Part shown: piece after piece, positions 25,952 to 33,939 of the stretch
Position numbering within the stretch: the stretch's first letter is position 1
Layout: the number at the start of each line of letters is the position of its first letter
NCBI RefSeq assembly: GCF_023630255.1
Contig: NZ_JALPRS010000001.1
Coordinates: 2,170,001-2,234,000 of the forward strand
Source of the DNA: Pontibacter deserti
Lineage (GTDB): Bacteria; Bacteroidota; Bacteroidia; Cytophagales; Hymenobacteraceae
Direction: 5' to 3'
DNA length: 64,000 nucleotides
Translations under genes and position numbers: made by a program
Notes under the pieces: generated by a model
The model's database searches: none
Told to the model about the DNA's origin: nothing
Seen by the model: only the letters and a program-made list of their open reading frames with translations

Positions 25952-27016
25952 ATGATGCTCAATTTTTACCCAGGCCCATCCAAAGTATACCCCGAAGTGC
26001 GCACCTACATGACAGATGCGTACGACGAAGGAATATTGGGTGCACCGCACCGCGGAGAGCAGTTTGTACAGCTTTCGAGAGCTACGGTTGGCCTTGTAAG
26101 GAGAAAACTAAACATACCGGAAGATTATTATGTATTCTTCACCTCATCGGCAACCGAATGTTGGGAAATACTGATCCAGAGCCTTACAAAACATAAAAGC
26201 TACCATATTTATAACGGCTCTTTCGGGGAGAAGTGGCTGGAGTATGCCAAGAAACTTCGTCCGAAATCAGAGGGGCATGCCTTTGACCTGAACGAACCAA
26301 TGCCGGTGGAGCAACTTACTATCAGTTCTGATACCGAGCTTATCTGTTTTACACAGAACGAAACATCGAATGGTACGCAGGTATCATCCACAACTATACT
26401 TAACCTGCACAACCGCTACCGCGATACCCTGATTGCCGTAGATGCTACTTCCTCTATGGCTGGACTTAACCTTAAAATAATTAAGGCTGATATCTGGTTT
26501 GCATCCGTGCAGAAATGTTTTGGATTACCGGCTGGCCTTGGTGTACTGGCATGTTCGCCACGTGCTATTTTCAGGGCAAAGCAGATGGCCGAGCGCGGAC
26601 ATTACAACAGCTTGGTGAGCATGTACGAAAAAATGCTGAACTACCAGACCACCCATACACCTAACGTGCTTAACATTTACCTGCTGCGGCGTGTGCTGGA
26701 AGACCGACCGTTTATTAAAGGTTTAGAACAGGATCTGATTGACAGATCGGCAGGCCTGTACGAGTTCTTTAGCCAGTTCCAGGACATACAGTTGCTGGTA
26801 GAAAATGAAGAAGTTCGTTCTAAGACTGTTATTGCCCTGCAAGCCAGCGAACGATTGGTAGACGATATTAAGAAACGTGCTCTGCATCACAACATCAGGC
26901 TGGGCAATGGCTATGGTCCATGGCTGCGCAATACGTTCAGGGTGGCTAACTTCCCGGCTATACTTGACGAAGAATACGAAGAACTTAAACGCTTTTTCCT
27001 GCACTATTACAGCTAA
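25952..27016 (+). CDS. Class V PLP aminotransferase, phosphoserine aminotransferase-like
   Basis: A 354-residue fold-type I PLP enzyme. FYPGPSKVYPEVR opens it, GILGAPHRGEQF (about 28-39) matches the substrate loop, FFTSSATECWEILIQ (about 62-76) is the cofactor phosphate site, VDATSSMAGL holds the ring-binding Asp, and K in ASVQKCFGLPAGL (about 189) forms the Schiff base. The N-terminus differs from ordinary SerC (NFSAGPS), so phosphoserine, serine-glyoxylate or another substrate is possible. Two ATG codons in a row (25952, 25955) leave the start uncertain by one residue. Confidence 0.82.
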   Translation: MMLNFYPGPSKVYPEVRTYMTDAYDEGILGAPHRGEQFVQLSRATVGLVRRKLNIPEDYYVFFTSSATECWEILIQSLTKHKSYHIYNGSFGEKWLEYAKKLRPKSEGHAFDLNEPMPVEQLTISSDTELICFTQNETSNGTQVSSTTILNLHNRYRDTLIAVDATSSMAGLNLKIIKADIWFASVQKCFGLPAGLGVLACSPRAIFRAKQMAERGHYNSLVSMYEKMLNYQTTHTPNVLNIYLLRRVLEDRPFIKGLEQDLIDRSAGLYEFFSQFQDIQLLVENEEVRSKTVIALQASERLVDDIKKRALHHNIRLGNGYGPWLRNTFRVANFPAILDEEYEELKRFFLHYYS

Positions 27017-27021
27017 ACTTA

Positions 27022-27029
27022 TACCTTTG
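27022..27029 (+). promoter_or_regulatory. Probable -7 element of the MarC gene
   Basis: TACCTTTG, an exact TAnnTTTG match, lies 25 bases upstream of the ATG in a 37-base gap; no clear -33 partner. Confidence 0.5.
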
Positions 27030-27053
27030 CGCCAAAATCAAGTATAAGCGCAC

Positions 27054-27626
27054 ATGGATATTTTTAACTTCAAGGAAATCATATCAGTTACGCTGATCCT
27101 TTTTGCGATCATCGATATTCTGGGCTCTATACCGATCATTATTAAACTGCGTCAGCGCGAAGGTGTCATTCAATCTGAGAAGGCAACCATCATTTCCGGC
27201 ATCCTGATGATCGCATTCCTGTTTGTGGGTGATGGAATCCTCAAACTTTTCGGAATTGATTTTGAGTCGTTCGCTATGGCGGGTGCTATCATCATTTTCC
27301 TGATTGGTCTGGAGATGCTGCTCGGCAAAGACTTTTTCCATACCGATCCTGAAATTAAAAGTGGCTCTATAGTTCCGCTGGCTTTTCCGCTTATAGTTGG
27401 TGCCGGCACCATGACCACCCTCCTATCGCTGCGTGCCGCTTATTCGGTACCTAACATTCTGGTGGGTATTATACTTAACCTGCTGTTCGTGTATGTGGTA
27501 CTAAAAGGCTCCGGCTGGATAGAGCAAAAGCTTGGCAAAGCAGGCGCTGACGTACTACGTAAAGTATTCGGGGTTATACTTCTAGCAATCGCTATCAAGT
27601 TATTCAAGAGCAACCTGCCGATTTAA
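27054..27626 (+). CDS. MarC family integral membrane protein
   Basis: A 190-residue protein with six hydrophobic segments and MarC/UPF0056 family features: LFAIIDILGSIPIIIKL (about 16-32), the FGIDFESFAMAGAIIIFLIG region (about 67-86), PLAFPLIVGAGTMTTLL (about 108-124) and a final RKVFGVILLAIAIKLF. Once linked to multiple antibiotic resistance, a claim later withdrawn for E. coli MarC; the real function is unknown. Probably transcribed from its own promoter. Confidence 0.9.
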   Translation: MDIFNFKEIISVTLILFAIIDILGSIPIIIKLRQREGVIQSEKATIISGILMIAFLFVGDGILKLFGIDFESFAMAGAIIIFLIGLEMLLGKDFFHTDPEIKSGSIVPLAFPLIVGAGTMTTLLSLRAAYSVPNILVGIILNLLFVYVVLKGSGWIEQKLGKAGADVLRKVFGVILLAIAIKLFKSNLPI

Positions 27627-27636
27627 TCCTTATAAT

Positions 27637-27723
27637 TTGAAAATATGGAGATGTGAAGATGTGGAAATGACTCACCACATATTATTTATCATTTTCAAAT
27701 CTTCAAATTCTCAAATCTACAAA
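27637..27723. repeat. Imperfect inverted repeat, purine-rich/pyrimidine-rich arms
   Basis: The left arm (27637-27671) and right arm (27689-27723) are inverted copies with about 26 of 35 positions matching. The right arm consists of units like TCAAAT(C/T)T repeated every seven to eight bases. It fills the gap between the MarC gene and rnhA and could act as a terminator-like hairpin. Confidence 0.6.
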
Positions 27724-27731
27724 TCATATAA

Positions 27732-28196
27732 ATGATCGAAATATTTACAGACGGTGCTTCGCGAGGGAACCCGGGGCCAGGCGGCTATGGTGTTATACTT
27801 CGCTGGGGCCCGCACGTGAAAGAGCTGTCTGCCGGCTTCCGCAAAACCACCAACAACCGCATGGAGTTGCTGGCCGTGATCGTGGGGCTGGAAGCAATTA
27901 CCAAACCAGGCATACCTATTACCATTTACTCCGACTCTAAGTATGTAGTGGATGCTGTTGAAAAGCGCTGGGTGTTTGGCTGGCAGAAAAAAGGCTTTGC
28001 CGGTAAAGCCAATGGTGACCTGTGGGCTCGTTTTTTGCGCATTTACGCTAAGCACAATGTTAAATTTGTATGGGTACGCGGCCACGCCGGCCACCCCGAA
28101 AACGAACGCTGCGACGAATTAGCCGTTGCCGCTGCCCTCTCGCCTAACCTGCCTGCCGACGAAGGCTTTGAATCGGGTATGTTTAATTCCAAGTAA
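27732..28196 (+). CDS. rnhA: Ribonuclease HI
   Basis: Degrades RNA in RNA-DNA hybrids. The 154-residue protein has all catalytic residues: D7 (IFTDGASRGNPGPGG), E45 (NNRMELLAVI), D68 (IYSDSKYVV), H118 (VRGHAGHPENERCDELA) and D128. The basic handle between about 77 and 100 (KRWVFGWQKKGFAGK) is present. Its tail of about 20 residues after the catalytic core is slightly longer than in E. coli. Confidence 0.96.
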   Translation: MIEIFTDGASRGNPGPGGYGVILRWGPHVKELSAGFRKTTNNRMELLAVIVGLEAITKPGIPITIYSDSKYVVDAVEKRWVFGWQKKGFAGKANGDLWARFLRIYAKHNVKFVWVRGHAGHPENERCDELAVAAALSPNLPADEGFESGMFNSK

Positions 28197-28222
28197 TATA
28201 TATTTTTACTATTCTTGTCTAT

Positions 28223-28579
28223 ATGACAATAGGTGAAAGAATTAGAACTGCGCGGAAAGCTGCCAAAATGAGTGGAGAGCAACTTGGCGCAGCTATTGGA
28301 GTGAGTAAATCTCAAATTTCCAATATAGAAAAAGGGACTAGCGATGTAACAAGAGCCAATGCTATTGTAATTTCATCTATTCTCAATGTAAGCTTGAACT
28401 GGTTATTGTTCGGTTTAGAAGATGAGACAACTACTCAAATTATCACCATCAATGATACGTCGCCACATAAACATTCTGAATGTGAACAACGTTTGGCTTT
28501 AGCATTAGTAGAAATTGATGGACTGAAAAAAGAAATAGAATTGTATAAGCAGCTTGTTGAAGCATTAAAAAATAAATAA
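28223..28579 (+). CDS. XRE-family helix-turn-helix regulator
   Basis: A 118-residue DNA-binding protein. Residues 4-63 form a Cro/CI-type HTH (IGERIRTARKAAKMSGEQLG, AIGVSKSQISNIEKGTSDVT, LNVSLNWLLFG). A short linker leads to a C-terminal coiled coil (about 85-117, EQRLALALVEIDGLKKEIEL) likely to mediate dimers. No phage genes or toxin partner are adjacent; it lies between rnhA and the methyltransferase gene, six bases from the latter, so the two may be co-transcribed. Lower GC than its neighbours hints at acquisition, but weakly. Confidence 0.85.
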   Translation: MTIGERIRTARKAAKMSGEQLGAAIGVSKSQISNIEKGTSDVTRANAIVISSILNVSLNWLLFGLEDETTTQIITINDTSPHKHSECEQRLALALVEIDGLKKEIELYKQLVEALKNK

Positions 28580-28585
28580 GCCTAA

Positions 28586-29302
28586 ATGGCAAATTCCTAT
28601 TTCCAGTTCAAGCAGTTTCGGGTAGAGCAGGGTAATTGCGCCATGAAGGTTTGCACCGACTCGTGTTTGTTTGGGGCAATGGTAGATGTGCGGCAGGCAA
28701 AGCGCATCCTGGATATTGGTACTGGTACAGGTTTGCTTTCGCTGATGGTGGCGCAACGGTCGGAGGCAAGTATAGATGCAGTGGAGATTAATACGGAGGC
28801 AGCCACACAGGCCGCTGAAAACTTTGCCCTCAGCCCTTGGCAGGATAGACTACAACTGCACCCGGTAAGTTTGCAGGAATTTGCCAAGTATAACCAGCAG
28901 TACTACGACGTTATACTTTCAAATCCTCCCTTTTTTCTGGCCTCGCTTAAATCGGGCAATGCAGCTAAAGACAGCGCCAAACACACCGGCGATCTTTTTT
29001 TTGAAGACATCCTGGCCTTTGCACAAAAGCATCTAACTCCTGAAGGGAAACTATACATTTTACTTCCTCCCCCCGAGGCCAGACACTTTGCAGAACTGGC
29101 AACCGATCACCAGCTATACTTAGCCGGAACAACAGAGGTCTTCACTTACATCAACGGGCAGTGCATCCGCCACATCCAAACTTACACTTTTGTAGAACAG
29201 CCCTCCCCAACTATAAACCAACTCCACATCCGCGAAGCTGATAAAGTAACCTATACTTCTGAATTTACTGAGTTGCTACGCCACTATTACCTGCATTTAT
29301 AG
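28586..29302 (+). CDS. tRNA1(Val) (adenine37-N6)-methyltransferase-like (YfiC/TrmN6)
   Basis: A 238-residue SAM-dependent methyltransferase. The N-terminus FQFKQFRVEQGNCAMKVCTDSCLFGA (about 6-31) is typical of YfiC; the SAM-binding DIGTGTGLLSLMVAQR is at about 43-58, VEINTEAA supplies the ribose-binding acid, and ILSNPPFF (about 109-116) is the NPPF motif of adenine N6-methyltransferases. The predicted role is m6A37 of tRNA-Val. Starts six bases after the XRE regulator stop. Confidence 0.87.
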   Translation: MANSYFQFKQFRVEQGNCAMKVCTDSCLFGAMVDVRQAKRILDIGTGTGLLSLMVAQRSEASIDAVEINTEAATQAAENFALSPWQDRLQLHPVSLQEFAKYNQQYYDVILSNPPFFLASLKSGNAAKDSAKHTGDLFFEDILAFAQKHLTPEGKLYILLPPPEARHFAELATDHQLYLAGTTEVFTYINGQCIRHIQTYTFVEQPSPTINQLHIREADKVTYTSEFTELLRHYYLHL

Positions 29303-29310
29303 TTTTAATA

Positions 29311-29545
29311 GCGCGAGCGTCTCGCCCTCGCTCGCCTCTGGCGAGTGTGAGCTACCAGCGGACTCTGGCCGCTTTAGTTTAAATTTTAGCTATACTTTAG
29401 ATTAGTAGATAAACGTGGCGAGACACCACCAAATAACTTATACTCCCCAGAGGCGAGCGAGGGCTTCGAGGGTAACTAGAGTGAATTTAATACAAGATTG
29501 GCCGGAGGTCCAACTATAATTCGACACAAGAGAGGACGCTCGCGC
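29311..29545. mobile_element. MITE-like element with nested inverted repeats
   Basis: A 235-base noncoding segment is bounded by inverted ends, GCGCGAGCGTCTC at 29311 and GAGGACGCTCGCGC at 29532-29545 (one extra base on the right). Inside, a perfect 18-base inverted pair lies at 29324-29341 and 29447-29464 (GCCCTCGCTCGCCTCTGG and its complement). It carries no open frame. The GC-rich ends contrast with the AT-rich interior. This is the form of a non-autonomous transposable element or a REP-like relic; no target duplication was confirmed. It occupies the whole gap between two convergent genes. Confidence 0.6.
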
Positions 29546-29561
29546 CATAAAAATATTATAG

Positions 29562-30902
29562 TTAAGTCAGAACGGTTTCCCGCTCTACAAAATTAATTCC
29601 ATAGGCTTTCAGTTCTTCCAGCACCGGCTCGTATAGCTCCGGATGAATTGGAATAACTACTCCTCGGTGGGTGATTTTGCCCTGCAGCAGCAATTTGGCA
29701 AGTATAGCAACCGGCAAGCCTACAGTTTTTGCCATGGCGGTGTGCACTTCATCGTCACCTTTCACTACCAACGAAGAGGTAAGTTCGTGCTTTTCCCCTG
29801 CCAGTTCGTATTCAAACAAATGCTGCATCACGATCATATCCTTATCGCCGGGAGCCAGCTGCCATTTCTCTTTCAGTATCTTTTCCAATACCTGCGCCGG
29901 AGTGGCACCTGCAAGTTCTACAGGCTTCTCAGTAAACAGATCCAGCCAGGCTAATTTCTGAAGCACAACACTTTGTTCGTCTATATTTAAATAAGCAGCC
30001 ACCCTTTTTTCTATACTTTCGCCGTTATAGGCAGGCGGCAGAAAAGCTTCCAGGTAGCTGCGGTAGGTCATGTTCTCCGAGTCCTCTAAAGTATAGCTAT
30101 CGTCGGTAAGGCCTAGTTGCACAAAAGCATCCCAGGCAGCACAGTAACCGGGTTTGCGCAAAGTGCCACGTAGCATGGTTGGTATATCGAGCAGGTTGTA
30201 TGGTTCGCGGTAACTAAGCGAGTCGCGATTGGCATAGCCCTCAAAGTAACCGTATCCTTCCACATAAATCTCATCGGTGCGGCGGAAAAGCTGGTGATAC
30301 GGAATGTACTTGTACCCACCATCTTTTATATACTTGGCGGTACCCTGCCCGGCTAATACTACATTGCGTGGGTTCCATGTAAACTTATAGTTCCAGGGGT
30401 TGGTGTCAGACTCAGGTGCTACAAGGCCACCGGTATAAGATTTAAAAGAAGTAAGCTTGCCGCCTTTAGCCTGAATGTGATTAATTGCTGCCATTGCCGA
30501 CATATGGTCTATACCCGGGTCTAGTCCAGACTCCATAAGTATAGTCAGGTTCTTTTGCTGTGCTTGGGTATGCAGTTCTAAAAAAGCAGGTGTAACATAT
30601 GATGCCGTGATCAGGTGCTTTTCCTGCTTCAGACACTCCTTCGCTACCTCAATATGAAACATAGCCGGCAATAGCGATATTACCAGGTCTGCCTGCTTTA
30701 CCTCTGCTTCGCGTTGCGCATCATCGTGCACATCAAACACAATTGCTTCGGCAAACGATAGCTCATCAACGATAGGGTGCAGGTGGTTTACCACGATATC
30801 ACCTATTCTAATGTGCCAGCTTTCTGTAGGAGCATGCTGTAAAAGATAAGCGATGAGTGAGGAAGCGGAACGGCCGGCGCCAAGCAGCAGTATATTTTTC
30901 AT
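29562..30902 (-). CDS. Saccharopine dehydrogenase family protein
   Basis: A 446-residue NAD(P)-binding oxidoreductase. The Rossmann motif ILLLGAGRSASSLIAYLL (about 4-21) is followed by ISLLPAMFHIEVAKECLKQ (about 75-93), ASYVTPAFLELH (about 99-110) and GLDPGIDHMSAMAAI (about 125-139), characteristic of saccharopine reductase/LYS9-like enzymes. In lysine degradation these convert saccharopine to glutamate and aminoadipate semialdehyde, or the reverse; no second lysine-pathway gene is nearby, so the reaction here is not certain. Confidence 0.88.
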   Translation of the reverse strand: MKNILLLGAGRSASSLIAYLLQHAPTESWHIRIGDIVVNHLHPIVDELSFAEAIVFDVHDDAQREAEVKQADLVISLLPAMFHIEVAKECLKQEKHLITASYVTPAFLELHTQAQQKNLTILMESGLDPGIDHMSAMAAINHIQAKGGKLTSFKSYTGGLVAPESDTNPWNYKFTWNPRNVVLAGQGTAKYIKDGGYKYIPYHQLFRRTDEIYVEGYGYFEGYANRDSLSYREPYNLLDIPTMLRGTLRKPGYCAAWDAFVQLGLTDDSYTLEDSENMTYRSYLEAFLPPAYNGESIEKRVAAYLNIDEQSVVLQKLAWLDLFTEKPVELAGATPAQVLEKILKEKWQLAPGDKDMIVMQHLFEYELAGEKHELTSSLVVKGDDEVHTAMAKTVGLPVAILAKLLLQGKITHRGVVIPIHPELYEPVLEELKAYGINFVERETVLT

Positions 30903-31032
30903 AGGTAGTGCAAGTCTGAATCTGTTTTCAAGATAAGGATTAAGGACAATAAGCGAAAGCTTTCATTGCTTTTCAGGAATATAGCGCTAAATTTATAGCC
31001 CTTTTCTAATTTTTGTATTGATACGAACCTGA

Positions 31033-31518
31033 ATGGCAACTAAACTGACCATTAACATAAACATTGACGTGCTGGAGTCGGCTGCTGAACTAAGTGAGCA
31101 GGAACTGAAGGCCATGGAACTGGCACAACAGGCCGCCGCCGATGCTTATGCCCCTTATTCTAATTTTCTGGTTGGCGCAGCCCTGGTACTGGAAGACGGC
31201 ACCATGTTTAAAGGCAGCAACCAGGAAAATGCAGCTTACCCATCTGGCTTGTGTGCAGAACGTACGGCCTTGTTTGGCTTAAGTGCCCACTACCCTAACG
31301 CAAAAATTAAATTACTGGCTGTTACTGCCCGCCGCCGTCATGAGCAGGAGTTTTTACCGGCTATGCCCTGTGGGGCCTGCCGCCAGGTAATGGCAGAGTA
31401 CGAGTTCAAGCAAAAGGAGCCGATTCCGGTGTTGTTGCAAGCCGCTGATGGTAAATTCTATCGTTTTAAATCCGTAGCTGACCTGTTGCCTTTCCAGTTT
31501 ACTCCAGAGCACTTATAG
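31033..31518 (+). CDS. cdd: Cytidine deaminase
   Basis: Salvage enzyme, cytidine or deoxycytidine to uridine. The 161-residue protein is of the small tetrameric type. SNFLVGAALVLEDG (about 43-56) forms the substrate loop, the zinc site is C77-A-E (SGLCAERTALFG) with the catalytic Glu, and the two other zinc cysteines are in MPCGACRQVMAE (about 115-126). An N-terminal extension of about 25 residues is longer than usual. Divergent from the saccharopine dehydrogenase gene. Confidence 0.94.
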   Translation: MATKLTININIDVLESAAELSEQELKAMELAQQAAADAYAPYSNFLVGAALVLEDGTMFKGSNQENAAYPSGLCAERTALFGLSAHYPNAKIKLLAVTARRRHEQEFLPAMPCGACRQVMAEYEFKQKEPIPVLLQAADGKFYRFKSVADLLPFQFTPEHL

Positions 31519-31575
31519 ACAAGAAGATTAAGCGTTGGTACTGCCTTAAAGCAGCTTTATAGTCATCCCTTTTTC

Positions 31576-32223
31576 ATGACCGAACAACACCTGCTAACAC
31601 AGCGCACCGCCCGGTACTATACTTTAGGCACAGCATCAGAGCAAATCACTGATCTTTGGATCGTTTGTCACGGGTATGGGCAGCTGGCGCGTTATTTTCT
31701 TCGTCATTTTGCCCCACTGGATAATGGTCGCACCCTTATAGTTGCCCCGGAAGCTTTGTCGCGGTTTTACCTGGACGGCTTTTCGGGGAGAGTGGGTGCC
31801 ACCTGGATGACCAAGGAAGATCGACTTGCTGAAATTGAAGACCAGGCTACTTATTTGAACCTGCTGTTACAGACCCAACTTCAGCAATTACCTGCCAGCG
31901 TGCGGGTAACTATACTTGGCTTTTCGCAGGGTGGTGCTACGGTTAGTCGCTGGCTGGCCTCCGGTGCTGCACCTGTGCACCGGCTTATACTCTGGGCCGC
32001 CTCCTTCCCCGAGGACATTGATTTTAGCAGCGGCAAAGCTGCGTTTGAGCACCTGCCCGTAGTTATAGTTTATGGTACCCAAGATGAATTTATAACCTCG
32101 GAATCCCTGAAGAAGAAGCAGCAACTCATGAACGAACTAGGCATACAACCCCAGGTTTATACTTTTGAAGGCGGCCATACTTTACATAGTGAGACTCTTC
32201 TACTGGTAGACAAAACGCTCTGA
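31576..32223 (+). CDS. Alpha/beta hydrolase, phospholipase/carboxylesterase type
   Basis: A 215-residue cytoplasmic serine hydrolase. Triad candidates are Ser in LGFSQGGATVSRW (about 115-127), Asp in YGTQDEFI (about 174-181) and His in EGGHTLHSE (about 199-207). HGYGQLARYFLRHF (about 33-46) provides the oxyanion side. The fold and length match the carboxylesterase/phospholipase (YpfH-like) group; substrate unknown. It begins 57 bases after cdd. Confidence 0.86.
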   Translation: MTEQHLLTQRTARYYTLGTASEQITDLWIVCHGYGQLARYFLRHFAPLDNGRTLIVAPEALSRFYLDGFSGRVGATWMTKEDRLAEIEDQATYLNLLLQTQLQQLPASVRVTILGFSQGGATVSRWLASGAAPVHRLILWAASFPEDIDFSSGKAAFEHLPVVIVYGTQDEFITSESLKKKQQLMNELGIQPQVYTFEGGHTLHSETLLLVDKTL

Positions 32224-32389
32224 TCGCTCGTCTGTCTTTATTCCTTAAACTTCAGAAGCTTCCCTTTCTTCCTGTTTCTTAGCCTTATTGGCTATAGTAG
32301 CTGCTCCCTATATTATATGCTTTACATATAAATTGGGTAAACATACATTTTTAGTTAGTATAAATATTTAAATATTTTATTTACATATT

Positions 32390-32397
32390 TATATTTG
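32390..32397 (+). promoter_or_regulatory. Probable -7 element of the DUF5602-like lipoprotein gene
   Basis: TATATTTG, an exact TAnnTTTG match, lies at the end of an extremely AT-rich stretch (32330-32400), 85 bases before the ATG. No other feature is visible in the 258-base gap. Confidence 0.5.
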
Positions 32398-32481
32398 CAT
32401 CAACTTGCTCTCTACCTATAGTTCGCATTGGCAACCCTGTTTTGCGACTCGAAATCCATTTAACAATCTAAAAAACATCTT

Positions 32482-33312
32482 ATGAAAAAACTATGGATGC
32501 ACAGCCAGAAACTGGTGCAAATGATGTCGTTAATTTTTGTAGCAGCTTTAGCCGGGTGCGATAGTAACCAGGATATAGCACCATCTGCTTCTACTGCTAA
32601 TCTGCAAAAAGCACATGGAGCCGAAACAAAGATCTTTTATGGCCCTGCGACTGAGGTTGGAGAAGGTACTGCCAGGGTATGGGTAGAGACGCTGCAAGGC
32701 AAACCAACTGCATTAGGTATAGAACTTACCGAAGAAGCTTTGAACAACCTGGAGGCTTACGACCTGTTTGAAACGACATTGAAACTGCCAGGTCAGGCGC
32801 ACGCAACTGGTTTCAAAACTGTTGCAGTTGGCTGGAACCCAATGGGCCACGAACCTGAAGGAGTTTATACGTTGCCACACTTCGACTTCCATTTTTTCCT
32901 GCAGACCGAAGGACAGATCATGCAGATAGAAGGTGGCCCTGATCCTGAAGCCTGGTCTTTAGCAGGAACTGTATTTCCAGCATTTTATACTTTCGGCCCG
33001 GAACCTTTAGCTGTACCGCATATGGGCGTGCATTGGGTCGATTTCAGATCTCCTGAATTTTCTCCTGCAGGTTTTTCCAGAACGTTCATCTATGGTTCTG
33101 ACCAGGATAAAGTTACTTTCTTAGAACCTATGATAACCCTGGAGTACTTACTAGGCTTAGCTGTGGGCGAATCCGAAACTATACCTGTACCATCACTGCT
33201 TTCTTACGAAGATCCGGGTTATTATCCTGAATCTTACACCATCAGCCACAACACCGACGGAACCTACTCTATTATACTTACCGATCTGGTTTGGCATAAC
33301 AGCAACAGATAA
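32482..33312 (+). CDS. Lipoprotein with DUF5602 (TTHB210-like) domain
   Basis: A 276-residue exported protein. A lipoprotein signal ends in LAGCDSN, lipidated cysteine about residue 26. The body resembles the TTHB210-like/DUF5602 domain: FYGPATEVGEGTARVWVETL (about 52-71), LGIELTEEALNNL (about 77-89), PHFDFHFF (about 132-139, with the His-x-Asp-x-His pattern) and VPHMGVHWVDFRSPEF (about 175-190). The spaced histidines could bind a metal. Function is not known. Two hairpins follow it. Confidence 0.78.
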   Translation: MKKLWMHSQKLVQMMSLIFVAALAGCDSNQDIAPSASTANLQKAHGAETKIFYGPATEVGEGTARVWVETLQGKPTALGIELTEEALNNLEAYDLFETTLKLPGQAHATGFKTVAVGWNPMGHEPEGVYTLPHFDFHFFLQTEGQIMQIEGGPDPEAWSLAGTVFPAFYTFGPEPLAVPHMGVHWVDFRSPEFSPAGFSRTFIYGSDQDKVTFLEPMITLEYLLGLAVGESETIPVPSLLSYEDPGYYPESYTISHNTDGTYSIILTDLVWHNSNR

Positions 33313-33327
33313 CAACTAATCTATTCT

Positions 33328-33377
33328 GTTGATACCCTTCGAAGTATAGGCAACTCAGTTTATACTTTGGAGGGTAT
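33328..33377 (+). terminator. Hairpin downstream of the DUF5602-like gene
   Basis: Arms ATACCCTTCGAAGTATA and TATACTTTGGAGGGTAT pair with two mismatches, followed by TTTTATTTTAT. The stem contains the AAGTATA/TATACTT word pair. Confidence 0.7.
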
Positions 33378-33394
33378 TTTATTTTATCTGAGTC

Positions 33395-33425
33395 AAGAAC
33401 CTCGATTATGTGAATCGAGGTTCTT
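33395..33425. terminator. Bidirectional terminator
   Basis: A perfect stem AAGAACCTCGATT/AATCGAGGTTCTT with a five-base loop lies between the DUF5602-like gene and the convergent VOC gene. Confidence 0.85.
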
Positions 33426-33435
33426 GTTTTATAGT

Positions 33436-33837
33436 TTATTCCTTACCCCTCTCCCACATGCCTTCCATCACCACTTCCAGCAAGTGTAGGTCAGGGTCCC
33501 GGAAGTAAAACGATAAAAAGCCGCCGCCCCAGTCATACTCCTGTTCCAGTTGTATACCATTCTGTTCAACTTCTGCTTTAGTTTTGTGATACTGCTCTTT
33601 ACTAACCTCAAAGGCCAGGTGTAATTGTCCGCTCCCGAAGTGTGGTGGCAGACTGCCGGGCTTCCGCGATACAGCTGCTATGAAACACAATAATACAGAG
33701 CTCCCTACCCTGAAAAATATGTGTCGCCCAGGCACCTCCCCTATCACTTTAAACTTCAGTAGCCCGTTGTAAAAGGCTTTGGTCTGTGCAAGGTCGGTTA
33801 CGTAAAGGCAGGTTTCTTTTATTTTAATGCTATCCAT
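33436..33837 (-). CDS. VOC family (glyoxalase/dioxygenase-like) protein
   Basis: A 133-residue metal-dependent fold made of two beta-alpha-beta-beta-beta modules. TCLYVTDLAQTKAFYNGLL (about 9-27) opens module one, LHLAFEVSKEQYHKTKAEVE (about 72-91) opens module two, and FYFRDPDLHLLEVVM (about 110-124) gives the C-terminal Glu metal ligand. Small stand-alone VOC proteins include glyoxalase I, fosfomycin-type thiol transferases and unknown lyases; the substrate cannot be told. Confidence 0.88.
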   Translation of the reverse strand: MDSIKIKETCLYVTDLAQTKAFYNGLLKFKVIGEVPGRHIFFRVGSSVLLCFIAAVSRKPGSLPPHFGSGQLHLAFEVSKEQYHKTKAEVEQNGIQLEQEYDWGGGFLSFYFRDPDLHLLEVVMEGMWERGKE

Positions 33838-33939
33838 TGCTCTTCAAAAAAGGTCATTCTCATATTTCTATATAGCAAACGTATCTCCTGATGGTACGTT
33901 AAGGGAGGGTATCAGCACCTTTTATACTCCACAAATGCT

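Noticed and set aside
28223-28579. XRE regulator as a sign of a prophage or toxin-antitoxin pair
   Set aside because: Both neighbours are housekeeping genes (RNase HI and a tRNA methyltransferase), and no toxin-like or phage gene is adjacent.
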